Assembly (NCBI RefSeq): GCF_946479275.1
Contig: NZ_CAMLFE010000002.1
Coordinates: 124,001-188,000, forward strand
From: an uncultured Bartonella sp.
Lineage (GTDB): Bacteria > Pseudomonadota > Alphaproteobacteria > Rhizobiales > Rhizobiaceae
Length of the DNA: 64,000 bases
Reading direction: 5' to 3'
Made by a program: the position numbers and the translations under genes. A model generated the notes under the pieces. The model made no database searches. It was not told where the DNA came from and saw nothing but the letters and a program-made list of their open reading frames with translations. Numbering within the stretch: position 1 is the stretch's first letter; each line of letters begins with the position of its first letter. Positions 45,955 to 54,997 of this stretch are shown one piece after another.

Positions 45955-46710
45955 ATGACTGAAAAGAAAAAACAAAAAAAATCGGACTTTTTAAACCGAC
46001 TGTGGCGTAGAATCCGTTATCCATTGATGAACGCCCGCATAACCAAAGCGATCGTTGTATCGCTCATGGCAAATTATCTGCGTCTGGTTTATTGGACCAA
46101 TCCACGACTTGAAGGGTCTGATAATCCGCAAAATGCCCATGATGCCTATAACCCGTTTATTATCACGTTCTGGCATGGGCGTCATATTATGGGGCCGTTC
46201 TTGCGCCCCAAAAAAGAACATATCATTGCCATGTTTTCGCGTTCTGCTGATGCCGAGATCAATGCACGGGTCGGCGAAAAGCTGGGTCTTGAAACAGTGC
46301 GCGGCTCGGGCGGACGAACAAAACATCAAAATACCGACAAAGGCGGTGCACGGGCATTGCTTACTCTCAAACGGGCCTTACAAGAAGGCAAAACAGCCGC
46401 AATGATTGCCGATATTGCGCACGGGAAAGCGCGCGAAGCCGGCAAAGGTATTATATTACTCGCAAAAATATCCGGCCGCCCTATTGTTCCCTATATCTAT
46501 TCGTTTTCCCATGTCAAAATTTTGGAAAAAACTTGGGATAAAACCGTAATTCCGCTGCCATTCGGACACTCTATCTTTCTCATGGGAGACGCGTTTTATG
46601 TACCGGAAGATGCCGATGACGACCTCATGGAACAAAAACGTATCGAACTTTCCGACATTATGAACCGTCTGACGGACGAGGCAGAAAAACGCCTCAAAGA
46701 AAGAAAATAG
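45955..46710 (+). CDS. DUF374 lysophospholipid acyltransferase-like protein
   Basis: A 251-residue protein with a membrane-proximal start and an FWHGRH motif near residue 73, followed by SRSADAEINAR and KTAAMIADIAHGKAREAGKGI. This fits the DUF374/LPLAT group related to lipid A acyltransferases of the LpxL type. It probably transfers an acyl chain to a membrane lipid or lipid A precursor, which suits the neighbouring waaA and lpxK. The donor and acceptor are unknown. Its ATG begins immediately after the preceding small gene's stop. Confidence 0.8.
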   Translation: MTEKKKQKKSDFLNRLWRRIRYPLMNARITKAIVVSLMANYLRLVYWTNPRLEGSDNPQNAHDAYNPFIITFWHGRHIMGPFLRPKKEHIIAMFSRSADAEINARVGEKLGLETVRGSGGRTKHQNTDKGGARALLTLKRALQEGKTAAMIADIAHGKAREAGKGIILLAKISGRPIVPYIYSFSHVKILEKTWDKTVIPLPFGHSIFLMGDAFYVPEDADDDLMEQKRIELSDIMNRLTDEAEKRLKERK

Positions 46711-46720
46711 GGGGAGCACT

Positions 46721-48043
46721 ATGAAGGAATTCAAGGCTCGCACGGCACTCTATCTCTATCGCATGGCAGGCGGCTTGATCAGTCCATTTCTTCCCTTCTA
46801 TCTTTCCATGAGGGCAGCGCGCGGCAAGGAAGACCCGCACCGAAAACGTGAACGCATGGGGCGCACAAACAAGAAGCGGCCGGAAGGGCCACTTATATGG
46901 CTTCATGCAGCAAGTGTGGGAGAAACATTGGCACTTGTTCCGCTCATCGACCGTATTTTGCAACTTCATATCAATGTCCTTTTGACAACTGGCACCGTTA
47001 CATCTGCAAGCCTCGTCGAAAACCGTTTCGGCAGCCGTGTCATTCATCAATTCGCGCCGCTTGACGTTAAACCGGCGGTAAGAAGGTTTCTCGACCATTG
47101 GAAACCTGATCTGGCACTTGTTTGCGAATCGGAAATCTGGCCATTACGAATCAACGGGCTTGCGCGCCGTCATATCCCGCAAGTCATGGTGAACGCACAT
47201 ATGTCCGGCCGTTCATTCCATTCATGGCAAAAGCGGCCGGCTCTCGCTTCGCACATTTTCAGGCAGATTGATGCAGCCATCGGGCAAAGCGAAAGCGATG
47301 CCGAACAATATCATGCACTCGGCGTCAAAACGGTCGCGGTCTCGGGGAATCTGAAAGCCGACATTGCACCTTCTGCCGATAAAAATCTGTTAATGCAATA
47401 TCGTGCAAGCCTACATAACCGGCTGGTTTGGGCAGCTATCTCCACCCATGAGGGAGAAGAAAATATCGCTGCCGAAGTTCATCTTGCGTTAAAAACACGG
47501 CTGCCTAATCTTTTGACGATCATTGTGCCCCGTCATCCTGAAAGGGCTGACGCGATTATGGAAGAACTTGAAAAGAAGTCCCTTCACGTTATCCGTCACA
47601 GTGAAAAACGGATGCCCGATGAGAATACCGATATTATACTTGTCGATACTATTGGCGAAATGGGGGTGTTTTTACAACTTGCAAAGGTTTCATTTATCGG
47701 CAAGTCGCTAACCGAAACCGGTGGGCACAATCCGCTTGAACCGGCGCTTCTCGGATCGGCTATACTGACGGGCCCACATGTGGAAAATTTCAAAGATACA
47801 TTCGATGTATTTTTTGCAAATAATGCAGCAAGAATCGTTGAAGATGCCACGCAACTTGCCGTCCAGCTCAACACACTTTTGACCCACGAGCCAACCCGCT
47901 ATGAAATGATCGAAGCGGCGTACGATACGGCCACAAATATGAGCGGTGCACTCGAGCGGACGTTAAAAGTGCTACGGCCGTTCATTGATCCATTGATTAT
48001 GCAGGCCAAGCTTCATCATCAGGATACCAATCATGGTTGGTGA
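46721..48043 (+). CDS. waaA: 3-deoxy-D-manno-octulosonic acid transferase WaaA (KdtA)
   Basis: A 440-residue glycosyltransferase that attaches Kdo to lipid A precursors at the inner membrane. The N-terminal domain has an amphipathic start and WLHAASVGETLALVPLI; the C-terminal domain has the HPERADAI region and GGHNPLEPALLGSAILTGPH, the CMP-Kdo-binding signature. An ATG follows ten bases after the acyltransferase gene, and the 3' end overlaps lpxK by 11 bases. Whether it adds one or two Kdo residues cannot be seen. Confidence 0.95.
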   Translation: MKEFKARTALYLYRMAGGLISPFLPFYLSMRAARGKEDPHRKRERMGRTNKKRPEGPLIWLHAASVGETLALVPLIDRILQLHINVLLTTGTVTSASLVENRFGSRVIHQFAPLDVKPAVRRFLDHWKPDLALVCESEIWPLRINGLARRHIPQVMVNAHMSGRSFHSWQKRPALASHIFRQIDAAIGQSESDAEQYHALGVKTVAVSGNLKADIAPSADKNLLMQYRASLHNRLVWAAISTHEGEENIAAEVHLALKTRLPNLLTIIVPRHPERADAIMEELEKKSLHVIRHSEKRMPDENTDIILVDTIGEMGVFLQLAKVSFIGKSLTETGGHNPLEPALLGSAILTGPHVENFKDTFDVFFANNAARIVEDATQLAVQLNTLLTHEPTRYEMIEAAYDTATNMSGALERTLKVLRPFIDPLIMQAKLHHQDTNHGW

Positions 48044-49055
48044 GGCGCCCGACTTCTGGTGGAATGAACAAAAAGTCATGCGTTGGCTTTTACTGCCGGT
48101 TTCGTGGATTTACGGGTTTTTTGCCCGCCGTAGAATGGAACGGGAAAATGTTCCGGTGATTGATCTTCCGGTTTTGTGTGTCGGCAATTTTACGCTTGGT
48201 GGAACGGGGAAAACTCCGGTTGTTATCAGCCTTGCGAGGGCCGCCAAGAAACTTGGTCTTAATCCGGGAATTGTTTCGCGTGGATACGGCGGCGAAATAC
48301 TGAGCCCGCATCTCATCGACCCCGAATTTGACAAGGCACGAGAAGTCGGTGATGAACCATTACTCCTTGCCCGACATGCACCGGTTGCTGTAGCAACCGA
48401 CAGATTGGAAGCAGCAAAACTTTTACAACAACAGGGGTGCAACCTCATCCTGATGGACGATGGTTTTCAAAGTCGCCGTTTATTCGTCGATTACGCCCTG
48501 ATGGTGGTGGATGGCTTGCGCGGTTTGGGTAACAATGCGGTGTTTCCGGCAGGTCCACTTCGTGCGCCGCTTGTAACCCAACTTGCCTATACCGATAGTG
48601 TGCTGATAATCGGCAATGGTGACAAAGGTAACGAAGTTATCCATTTGGCAGCCCGTGCAGCAAAACCCTTAAACTTTGCCCATCTTGTGCCCTCTGCCAA
48701 CGACACTGTTTCGGGCAAAAAATTTCTGGCCTTTGCAGGCATAGGAAATCCGCAAAAATTTTTCCGTTCGATTGGCGAATTGGATGGGAAAGTTGAACAA
48801 ACACGGATTTTTGCCGACCATCATTTCTATACAGATTTCGATCTTGATGACATTATCGGCTCGGCGAAGGCAAAGCACCTTTCTGTTGCAACCACCGCAA
48901 AAGATTTTGCCCGTTTAAAAACCGATGGACAGGACAAAAAGCTTGAAAATCTTGTTGTGTTCGATGTCGAAGTTCAATTTGATGATCCGGATTTTTGTAA
49001 GCAACGGATAAATGAAACACTTGAGGCGTTCAAAAACCGCTCCAACAAAGAATAA
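48033..49055 (+). CDS. lpxK: Tetraacyldisaccharide 4'-kinase LpxK
   Basis: A 340-residue inner-membrane kinase that phosphorylates the 4' position of the lipid A disaccharide. The N-terminal P-loop is in LGGTGKTPVV near residues 53-62. DDGFQSRRLFVDY and the VFPAGPLRAPL segment are family signatures. The N-terminal helix (MRWLLLPVSWIYGFF) associates with the membrane. The start overlaps waaA, indicating coupling, and a terminator follows. Confidence 0.95.
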   Translation: MVGEAPDFWWNEQKVMRWLLLPVSWIYGFFARRRMERENVPVIDLPVLCVGNFTLGGTGKTPVVISLARAAKKLGLNPGIVSRGYGGEILSPHLIDPEFDKAREVGDEPLLLARHAPVAVATDRLEAAKLLQQQGCNLILMDDGFQSRRLFVDYALMVVDGLRGLGNNAVFPAGPLRAPLVTQLAYTDSVLIIGNGDKGNEVIHLAARAAKPLNFAHLVPSANDTVSGKKFLAFAGIGNPQKFFRSIGELDGKVEQTRIFADHHFYTDFDLDDIIGSAKAKHLSVATTAKDFARLKTDGQDKKLENLVVFDVEVQFDDPDFCKQRINETLEAFKNRSNKE

Positions 49056-49060
49056 AAATC

Positions 49061-49090
49061 AAAAAGCGCCTTATATGGGCGCTTTTCTTT
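49061..49090. terminator. Bidirectional terminator between lpxK and the DUF2093 gene
   Basis: AAAAAGCGCC and GGGCGCTTTT form a stem around TATAT, with A-rich and T-rich flanks on both sides, as suits the convergent genes lpxK and the DUF2093 gene. Confidence 0.85.
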
Positions 49091-49119
49091 AAACTGAATT
49101 CATAAACTATAAATAACGC

Positions 49120-49362
49120 TTATTTTTTAAGCGTTGTACCTAAAAGCTTACGTAAACGGGGATCGCATTCAAGTTCGCGGCGATAGGAAATTTCGCAACT
49201 TGCATAAGCTTCCTGACGTGGTGCACTCCAATATCTTAACTCGTCCAGCGGAATTTTCTCGCCTGTAATTGCACATAAAACATAAGTTCCGTGTGTTAAA
49301 ACCTCATAATCGCCACTCAGGTAATGGAGTTGCGCCTCGCGTTCACCACCGGGAAACATCAT
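49120..49362 (-). CDS. DUF2093 domain protein
   Basis: An 80-residue protein starting MMFPGGEREAQLHYL. YEVLTHGTYVLCAITGEKIPLDELRYWS and RQEAYASCEIS match the small DUF2093 family of Alphaproteobacteria. Three cysteines are present, in the VLCAITG, YASCEIS and ELECDP segments. No function is known. It is transcribed toward lpxK. Confidence 0.85.
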   Translation of the reverse strand: MMFPGGEREAQLHYLSGDYEVLTHGTYVLCAITGEKIPLDELRYWSAPRQEAYASCEISYRRELECDPRLRKLLGTTLKK

Positions 49363-49883
49363 TATTCTAAACCTTTCAGATTGCTTACCATCGATGATTA
49401 TAAAGCGTTAGCAAAAACTATAAAAGCCTTAAATCGGTCACTCACGAAACTATTGATAGTCGTTCAAACATATCGTGCCTTTGCAAAAGTTCACTTTTTA
49501 TCTTCTCTATCTTTAATCCGATCGAAGAGATTTTTGTTTCCATTCAGGATTTTTCTCGTTCAAGCTTTTTCCACCTATCCGGCACGAACTTTCAAGGCCG
49601 GAGGCCGGACGGTTTTTGTTACGAGAAGAAAAACATATCAATGAAGTTCAATAAATGACTTCACGGTAAACCGAAAAGCCAACCTGTTTTCCAGGAAAAG
49701 CACCGGAAATCGTTTATCCGAACCGTTTCCGGTTTAATTCAGCGGCATAATTCCGTGTGCTAAGCGTTTTTCCGTTGCATAAAATTGGCAGACAAAGCCG
49801 CAGACCGGCTTTTCAACCTAAAATCATCTGTTCTTAAATCTCGATGACGAACAAACACCTGCAGCCTTTCAAAATCAAAACAA
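49363..49883. other. Intergenic, no gene seen
   Basis: About 520 bases between the DUF2093 gene and the end of mutL. A 106-residue frame on the plus strand (49324-49644) overlaps the DUF2093 gene and lacks a ribosome binding site, so I treat it as spurious. No RNA or repeat was noticed. Confidence 0.55.
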
Positions 49884-51749
49884 TCAACGGCGGCCGAACA
49901 ATCTTTCAATATCGGTAAGTTTCAATTCGACATAGGTCGGGCGTCCGTGATTACAGGTTCCGGAACCCGGAGTTGCTTCCATCTGGCGTAAAAGCGCATT
50001 CATTTCTTCCGCACGCAACAAGCGGCCGGAACGCACCGATCCGTGACAGGCCATGGTTGCCGCGACGTAATCAAGCATGGCTTTAAGCCCGTTTGTTGTA
50101 TCATAATCGGCGGCTTCGTCAGCCAAATCGGCAATAAGGCCTTTGACATCCACCTCGCCAAGCATGGCTGGGGTTTCACGAACCGCGACAGCACCGGGGC
50201 CGAAAGGCTCAATTTTCAGGCCGAACTTTTGCAGCGTCTCTGCATGTGTCAAAAGGCGGGTTGCATCTTCTTCCGGCAATTCCACAATTTCGGGAATAAG
50301 CAAGATTTGGGATGGCAAAGGCTTGGAATAGAGTGCCTTTTTCAAAGCCTCGTAAACCAGCCTCTCATGCGCTGCATGTTGATCGACGATAATGAGGCTG
50401 TCTTCGGTTTGGGCGATGATATAATTTTTGTGAATTTGGGCGCGTGCTGCACCAAGGGGGAAACGTTGTTCCTCTACACTTGGAATTTCCATCGCCGGAC
50501 GGCTATCTGTCGTCGGTTGATCAAGATCGCCCAACACATTTCCATAGTCTTCACTGAAGCCTGATGAGGGTGTTGTATAAAGCGGTTGGTTGACCATTTG
50601 TGCTGCTGGCGGCACCGGCGCTCTTGAATATGAATCATACGAAAAAGCTCTATTATTAGAATAGGTTGGGTGCAGTGGAACAGATGAAGATGGTGCAATA
50701 CCATCAGGACGGAAACTTTTAAGCATGGCCTCCGCCCCCGTCGTTGCGGGGTGAATGCCGGCATGACTTAAAGCCTCACGGATGCCACCAACAATAAGCC
50801 CGCGCACTAAACTCTGATCGCGAAAACGCACATCCGCCTTTGCCGGATGGACATTGACATCAACATCGGATGAAGGAAGATTGATGAAAAGCACACAAAC
50901 CGAATAGCGGTCGCGCGCCATTGCATCGGCATAAGCCCCTCGGATGGCGCCCAATATCAACTTATCGCGCACCGGTCGGCCGTTCACATAAGCAAACTGA
51001 TGGAGACTGTTACCCCGATTGAAAGATGGTATGCCGGCAAAGCCTTTAAGCTCCACGCCCTCTCTTACCGCGTCAAGAGTAATAACGTTGGGGGCAAAAT
51101 CTTTTCCCATAATTTGGGTGATACGCTGTAATTGTGCCTCTTCGCCTGTCCCTGTGGCGGAGAAGTCGAGCATCGAGCGATCTGTACCGGAAAGCGAAAA
51201 ACGGACATTCGGAAATGCAATGGCAATCCGTTTGACAATATCGGTTATCGCATTGGCTTCCGCACGGTCTGTCTTCATGAATTTGAGGCGTGCCGGCGTA
51301 ACATAAAAAAGATCACGCACTTCGACAATTGTTCCCGCATTACCGGCTGCGGGACGCGGCCCATCAACATGTCCGGCATTAACAACAATTTCCGCCGCAT
51401 GTTCCGAAAAGGCTGTGCGTGACACCATTTTCAACTTTGAAACCGAACCGATTGACGGCAAAGCTTCGCCACGAAATCCGAGTGAATGGATGTCGTGAAC
51501 ATTATCGTCGAGTTTGGATGTGCAATGGCGTGATATTGCCAGTTCAAGTTCTTCCTCGGCAATACCGCACCCGTTATCCGACACGCGGATCAGGCTTTTG
51601 CCACCACCGGCGGTTACAATTTCTATCCGTGTCGCACCGGCATCAATCGCATTTTCGACAAGTTCTTTGACCACACTTGCCGGACGTTCGATCACTTCGC
51701 CCGCTGCAATCTGGTTGATTACGGTTTCACTGAGATGATGTATTGTCAT
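49884..51749 (-). CDS. mutL: DNA mismatch repair protein MutL
   Basis: A 621-residue GHKL ATPase. The N-terminal half has [18 protein letters not shown] and [13 protein letters not shown]-binding motifs. A linker of about 100 residues separates it from the C-terminal domain, which holds [12 protein letters not shown], the DQHAx2Ex4E endonuclease motif found in bacteria without MutH. This indicates that MutL itself nicks the strand. The gene is followed by a 520-base gap; no mutS is nearby. Confidence 0.95.
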   Translation of the reverse strand: MTIHHLSETVINQIAAGEVIERPASVVKELVENAIDAGATRIEIVTAGGGKSLIRVSDNGCGIAEEELELAISRHCTSKLDDNVHDIHSLGFRGEALPSIGSVSKLKMVSRTAFSEHAAEIVVNAGHVDGPRPAAGNAGTIVEVRDLFYVTPARLKFMKTDRAEANAITDIVKRIAIAFPNVRFSLSGTDRSMLDFSATGTGEEAQLQRITQIMGKDFAPNVITLDAVREGVELKGFAGIPSFNRGNSLHQFAYVNGRPVRDKLILGAIRGAYADAMARDRYSVCVLFINLPSSDVDVNVHPAKADVRFRDQSLVRGLIVGGIREALSHAGIHPATTGAEAMLKSFRPDGIAPSSSVPLHPTYSNNRAFSYDSYSRAPVPPAAQMVNQPLYTTPSSGFSEDYGNVLGDLDQPTTDSRPAMEIPSVEEQRFPLGAARAQIHKNYIIAQTEDSLIIVDQHAAHERLVYEALKKALYSKPLPSQILLIPEIVELPEEDATRLLTHAETLQKFGLKIEPFGPGAVAVRETPAMLGEVDVKGLIADLADEAADYDTTNGLKAMLDYVAATMACHGSVRSGRLLRAEEMNALLRQMEATPGSGTCNHGRPTYVELKLTDIERLFGRR

Positions 51750-51850
51750 GAAGTCGTTATAACCAATTTATGAAGCGGCGTATAGCAAAAGCACATTCTC
51801 GCTCCGGCATTATCCCCCTTGAATAGATAATACCGATCGAGATTATTTAA

Positions 51851-51880
51851 AAAAGCGCAAGCTTTTCAAAAAGCTTGCGC
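51851..51880 (-). terminator. Terminator of metZ
   Basis: GCGCAAGCTTTT and AAAAGCTTGCGC pair perfectly over 12 bases. On the minus strand the stem is followed by TTTTTT, so it ends metZ transcription. Confidence 0.9.
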
Positions 51881-51915
51881 CGGTCATATTTTGAACAATC
51901 GGGATAATCTAATTA

Positions 51916-53109
51916 TCAGAGTGAAGCGTTCAGTGCCTGTTCGACATCTTCCAACAAATCGTCAACATCTTCGAGACCAACCGAAAAACGCAACAATCCG
52001 TCACTGATGCCAAGTTCGGCACGTGCTTCGGGGCCGATGCTCTGGTGTGTTGTTGTTGCCGGATGCGTCATGATGGAACGTGTGTCACCAAGATTATTGG
52101 AAATAAGCGGAATTGTCAGGTGGTTGCAGAATGAAAAAGCCGCTTTTTTACCGCCCTTCAGTTCAAAGGCAATCATTGTTGAACCGCCGGTCATCTGCTT
52201 TTTTATAATATCTCTTTGCGGGTGGTCGTCACGTCCAGGATAAACACATTTTGCAACTGCCTTATGCCCGCTGATAAAATCGGCAAGTTTTGCTGCCGAG
52301 CGTGTCATTTCCTCGACACGGAGCGGAAGCGTTTCCAGACTTTTCAACATGAGCCATGCAACATAGGGACTCATGCCCGGTCCCGTATGACGGAAGAAGT
52401 CCTGAAAATTTTCTGTCATCCATTCTTCACTCGATAAAACCATTCCACCGAGACAACGCCCATGCCCGTCAATATGTTTGGTGGTTGAATAGACAACAAC
52501 ATCAGCACCAAGTTCGAGAGGCTTTTGATAAAGCGGTGTTGCGAATACATTATCGACAATAACAGTTGCGCCAACTTTGTGGGCAAGTTCCGAAACCGCT
52601 TTAATGTCGACTATTTCCAAAGTCGGATTGGCGGGTGTTTCAAAAAATATTCCGCGTGTATTGGGACGGATTGCCTTTTCCCAATTTTCGATTTTGCGCC
52701 CGTCAATGATTGAAACCTCGACACCATAACGGGGCAAAACTTTTTCAATGATATAACGGCAGGAACCGAACATGGAACGAGCGGCAACAAAATGGTCGCC
52801 GGCTTTCACAAAACATAAAATAGCTGTCGAAACAGCGGCCATTCCCGAAGCAAGTGCGCGTGCACTTTCAGCCCCTTCCAACGCACACATACGTTTTTCA
52901 AACATATCGTTGGTCGGATTGGCATAACGTGAATAGACAAACCCCGGATCCTCTCCATCAAAACGCCTTTCGGCCGCTTCGGCACTCGGATAGGTAAAGC
53001 CCTGGGTTAGATAAATCGCTTCACAGACTTCTCCATAAGGAGAGCGTTGAGCCCCCGCATGAACCATTTCTGTAGCGGTGTGGTATTTACGATGCGGATT
53101 AAGTGTCAT
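51916..53109 (-). CDS. metZ: O-succinylhomoserine sulfhydrylase MetZ
   Basis: A 397-residue PLP enzyme that makes homocysteine from O-succinylhomoserine and sulfide, the direct sulfhydrylation route to methionine. PLP-lysine lies in STTKHIDGHG. VYSRYANPTNDMFEKRM, NVFATPLYQKPL and SIGPEARAELGISDGLLRFSVGLED are hallmarks of the Cys/Met metabolism family; the exact substrate is inferred from resemblance to Rhizobiales MetZ. A SAM-II riboswitch upstream supports a methionine role. The gene has its own terminator. Confidence 0.92.
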   Translation of the reverse strand: MTLNPHRKYHTATEMVHAGAQRSPYGEVCEAIYLTQGFTYPSAEAAERRFDGEDPGFVYSRYANPTNDMFEKRMCALEGAESARALASGMAAVSTAILCFVKAGDHFVAARSMFGSCRYIIEKVLPRYGVEVSIIDGRKIENWEKAIRPNTRGIFFETPANPTLEIVDIKAVSELAHKVGATVIVDNVFATPLYQKPLELGADVVVYSTTKHIDGHGRCLGGMVLSSEEWMTENFQDFFRHTGPGMSPYVAWLMLKSLETLPLRVEEMTRSAAKLADFISGHKAVAKCVYPGRDDHPQRDIIKKQMTGGSTMIAFELKGGKKAAFSFCNHLTIPLISNNLGDTRSIMTHPATTTHQSIGPEARAELGISDGLLRFSVGLEDVDDLLEDVEQALNASL

Positions 53110-53193
53110 AAGTCACCTGCTTTCATCAAAAAAACCTTTGCCGTCATGGTAAAGATTGAAAAACAAGATGCCAAAAGTCCGCTTGATCTTACG

Positions 53194-53318
53194 GCCTTTT
53201 AGCATTTTATCAGGGCTTTATGGAATTGGAACCGACGACACTACGCTGCCATCCGAACACGTTTAAATTCCATAAACCCAAGCGTGGCTGCAAGCCGGCC
53301 GGCCCAAATCACCACGGG
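53194..53318 (-). promoter_or_regulatory. SAM-II riboswitch upstream of metZ
   Basis: On the minus strand the P1 arms are CCGTGG (ending at 53312) and CCACG (53287-53283), enclosing TGATTTGG and GGCTTGCAGCC, the conserved SAM-II core. The 3' conserved GCTAAAAGG is at 53203-53195, preceded by TGATAAAAT. These match the family's core closely. Between them sits a stem of GGGTTTATGGAATT and AATTCCATAAAGCCC (53279-53266 with 53227-53213), an insertion arm. High SAM should hide the ribosome binding site and lower metZ. I could not establish the P2 pseudoknot pairing with confidence. Confidence 0.8.
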
Positions 53319-53404
53319 ATAAACCTTCCTTATGCTCTTCAAAAGCTTGCGTCAATCCGTGAACGCGTTAAAGAGATAGCAGTAAAAAGTAAAAGGTAGT
53401 CATC

Positions 53405-54499
53405 ATGGCACGCTCAAGCGGCATTCTGGCAGATAGCGATATTCAAAGTTTATTTGAAAATAACATTTTGAAATCGGATCTGCCGTTAGACAAAGATCAG
53501 ATACAGCCGGCCAGTCTCGACTTGCGGTTGGGGAAAAAAGCCTATCGTGTCCGTGCTTCTTTTCTCCCCGGACCGGAAAAACAAGTTATTGATAAACTTG
53601 AACAATTCAAGCTACACGAATTCGATCTGGAAAACGGTGCGGTGCTTGAAACGGGCTGCGTCTATATTGTACCTCTTATCGAAACGCTCGCACTTTCCGA
53701 TGAGTTGAGTGCCTCTGCCAACCCTAAAAGCTCGACCGGACGACTGGATATTTTCACACGCATCATAACCGATTACGCACAAGAATTTGATAAAGTTACC
53801 AATGGTTATCATGGAAAACTTTATCTCGAAATAAGTCCGCGTACATTTCCTGTTATTGTTCGCACCGGTTCAAGACTGTCGCAAATCCGTTTCCGTAAAG
53901 GAAAGAGCGGGTTGAATGAAAGCGAACTTCTCGCCCTTCATAAAAAAGAAATGCTGGTTTCCGATGACAATCCCAATATTAGTGCAAGCGGCGTCGGGCT
54001 TTCGATTGATCTCACGGGCAATTCCAAGGGACTTGTGGGATATCGCGGCAAGCATCATACCGGCGTTATCGACGTCGACAAGCGTGGCGTGGCCGAAGTG
54101 CTTGATTTTTGGGAACCGATTTATGATCGGGGTTCCCATTCGCTCATCCTTGATCCGGACGAGTTTTATATTCTCGTGTCACGCGAAGCAGTTCACGTTC
54201 CGCCGCTGTTTGCTGCCGAAATGACACCATTTGACCCTTTGATCGGAGAGTTTCGCGTTCACTATGCGGGATTTTTCGACCCCGGTTTCGGCAATAACGA
54301 AGCCGGTGGCAAAGGCTCGCGCGCTGTTCTCGAAGTGCGTAGCCATGAAGTTCCCTTTATTCTCGAACACGGACAAATTGTCGGCCATCTTGTTTATGAG
54401 CATATGTTGAGGCATCCGAGATCTCTCTACGGGCGTGATCTCGGCTCAAATTATCAGGCACAGGGCTTGAAACTGTCAAAACATTTTAAACCACTTTGA
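53405..54499 (+). CDS. dcd: 2'-deoxycytidine 5'-triphosphate deaminase
   Basis: A 364-residue protein about twice the length of a standard dCTP deaminase. It begins MARSSGILAD, with IQPASLDLRLGK and SASANPKSSTGRLDIFTRI in the first half and FFDPGFGNN with VRSHEVPFILEHGQIVGHLVYE in the second. It corresponds to the double-domain Rhizobiales family annotated as dCTP deaminase, related to the trimeric dUTPase fold. It would supply dUTP for dTMP synthesis. It is read divergently from metZ and its riboswitch. Confidence 0.85.
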   Translation: MARSSGILADSDIQSLFENNILKSDLPLDKDQIQPASLDLRLGKKAYRVRASFLPGPEKQVIDKLEQFKLHEFDLENGAVLETGCVYIVPLIETLALSDELSASANPKSSTGRLDIFTRIITDYAQEFDKVTNGYHGKLYLEISPRTFPVIVRTGSRLSQIRFRKGKSGLNESELLALHKKEMLVSDDNPNISASGVGLSIDLTGNSKGLVGYRGKHHTGVIDVDKRGVAEVLDFWEPIYDRGSHSLILDPDEFYILVSREAVHVPPLFAAEMTPFDPLIGEFRVHYAGFFDPGFGNNEAGGKGSRAVLEVRSHEVPFILEHGQIVGHLVYEHMLRHPRSLYGRDLGSNYQAQGLKLSKHFKPL

Positions 54500-54554
54500 T
54501 GAGAGGGTGCTTGACAAAAAGCATTAAAGATTGCATCCGTGTGTCACGCATTTT

Positions 54555-54628
54555 GCGGGTATGATGTAATGGTAGCCTGTCAGCTTCCCAAGCTGAACGC
54601 GCGGGTTCGATTCCCGCTACCCGCTCCA
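54555..54628 (+). tRNA. tRNA-Gly (CCC)
   Basis: A full cloverleaf: acceptor arms GCGGGTA and TACCCGC, D arm ATGTAATGGTAGCCT, anticodon stem-loop CAGCTTCCCAAGCTG with anticodon CCC, T arm GGGTTCGATTCCC, and an encoded TCCA end. Confidence 0.96.
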
Positions 54629-54997
54629 ACTATTTGACTGTTTTTTCTTCCTCTTCTTCCAATATTTTTTGCGCTGACCAATTATTTTTTTCTATGGATA
54701 TGCTCCATTGAATGATTTAAAAATAACAAAACTGTTTTACTTATTTTTAAAATTGAAAAAGTTATATTTCTTCTATTTTAATTATTGCACCAAAAAATAT
54801 TTTTAAATTGAGTTAATATAATAATTACAGAAAATTTTATATATGAAATATTATTATCGTTTTCACTGTAAAAAGCATCACTCATCACGCTCATATGAAT
54901 GTCTTCGAATTGACCCTGCTTCGACTTTATGCAAAGGATTGGCAAAAATAATAATCCAAAAATCCCCGACAATATTTTCAATCAGTGAGACGTTCAA
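54629..54997. other. AT-rich intergenic region before gcd
   Basis: About 370 bases with long A/T runs, clearly more AT-rich than the neighbouring genes. No coding or RNA gene was found. It probably carries the gcd promoter. Confidence 0.6.
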
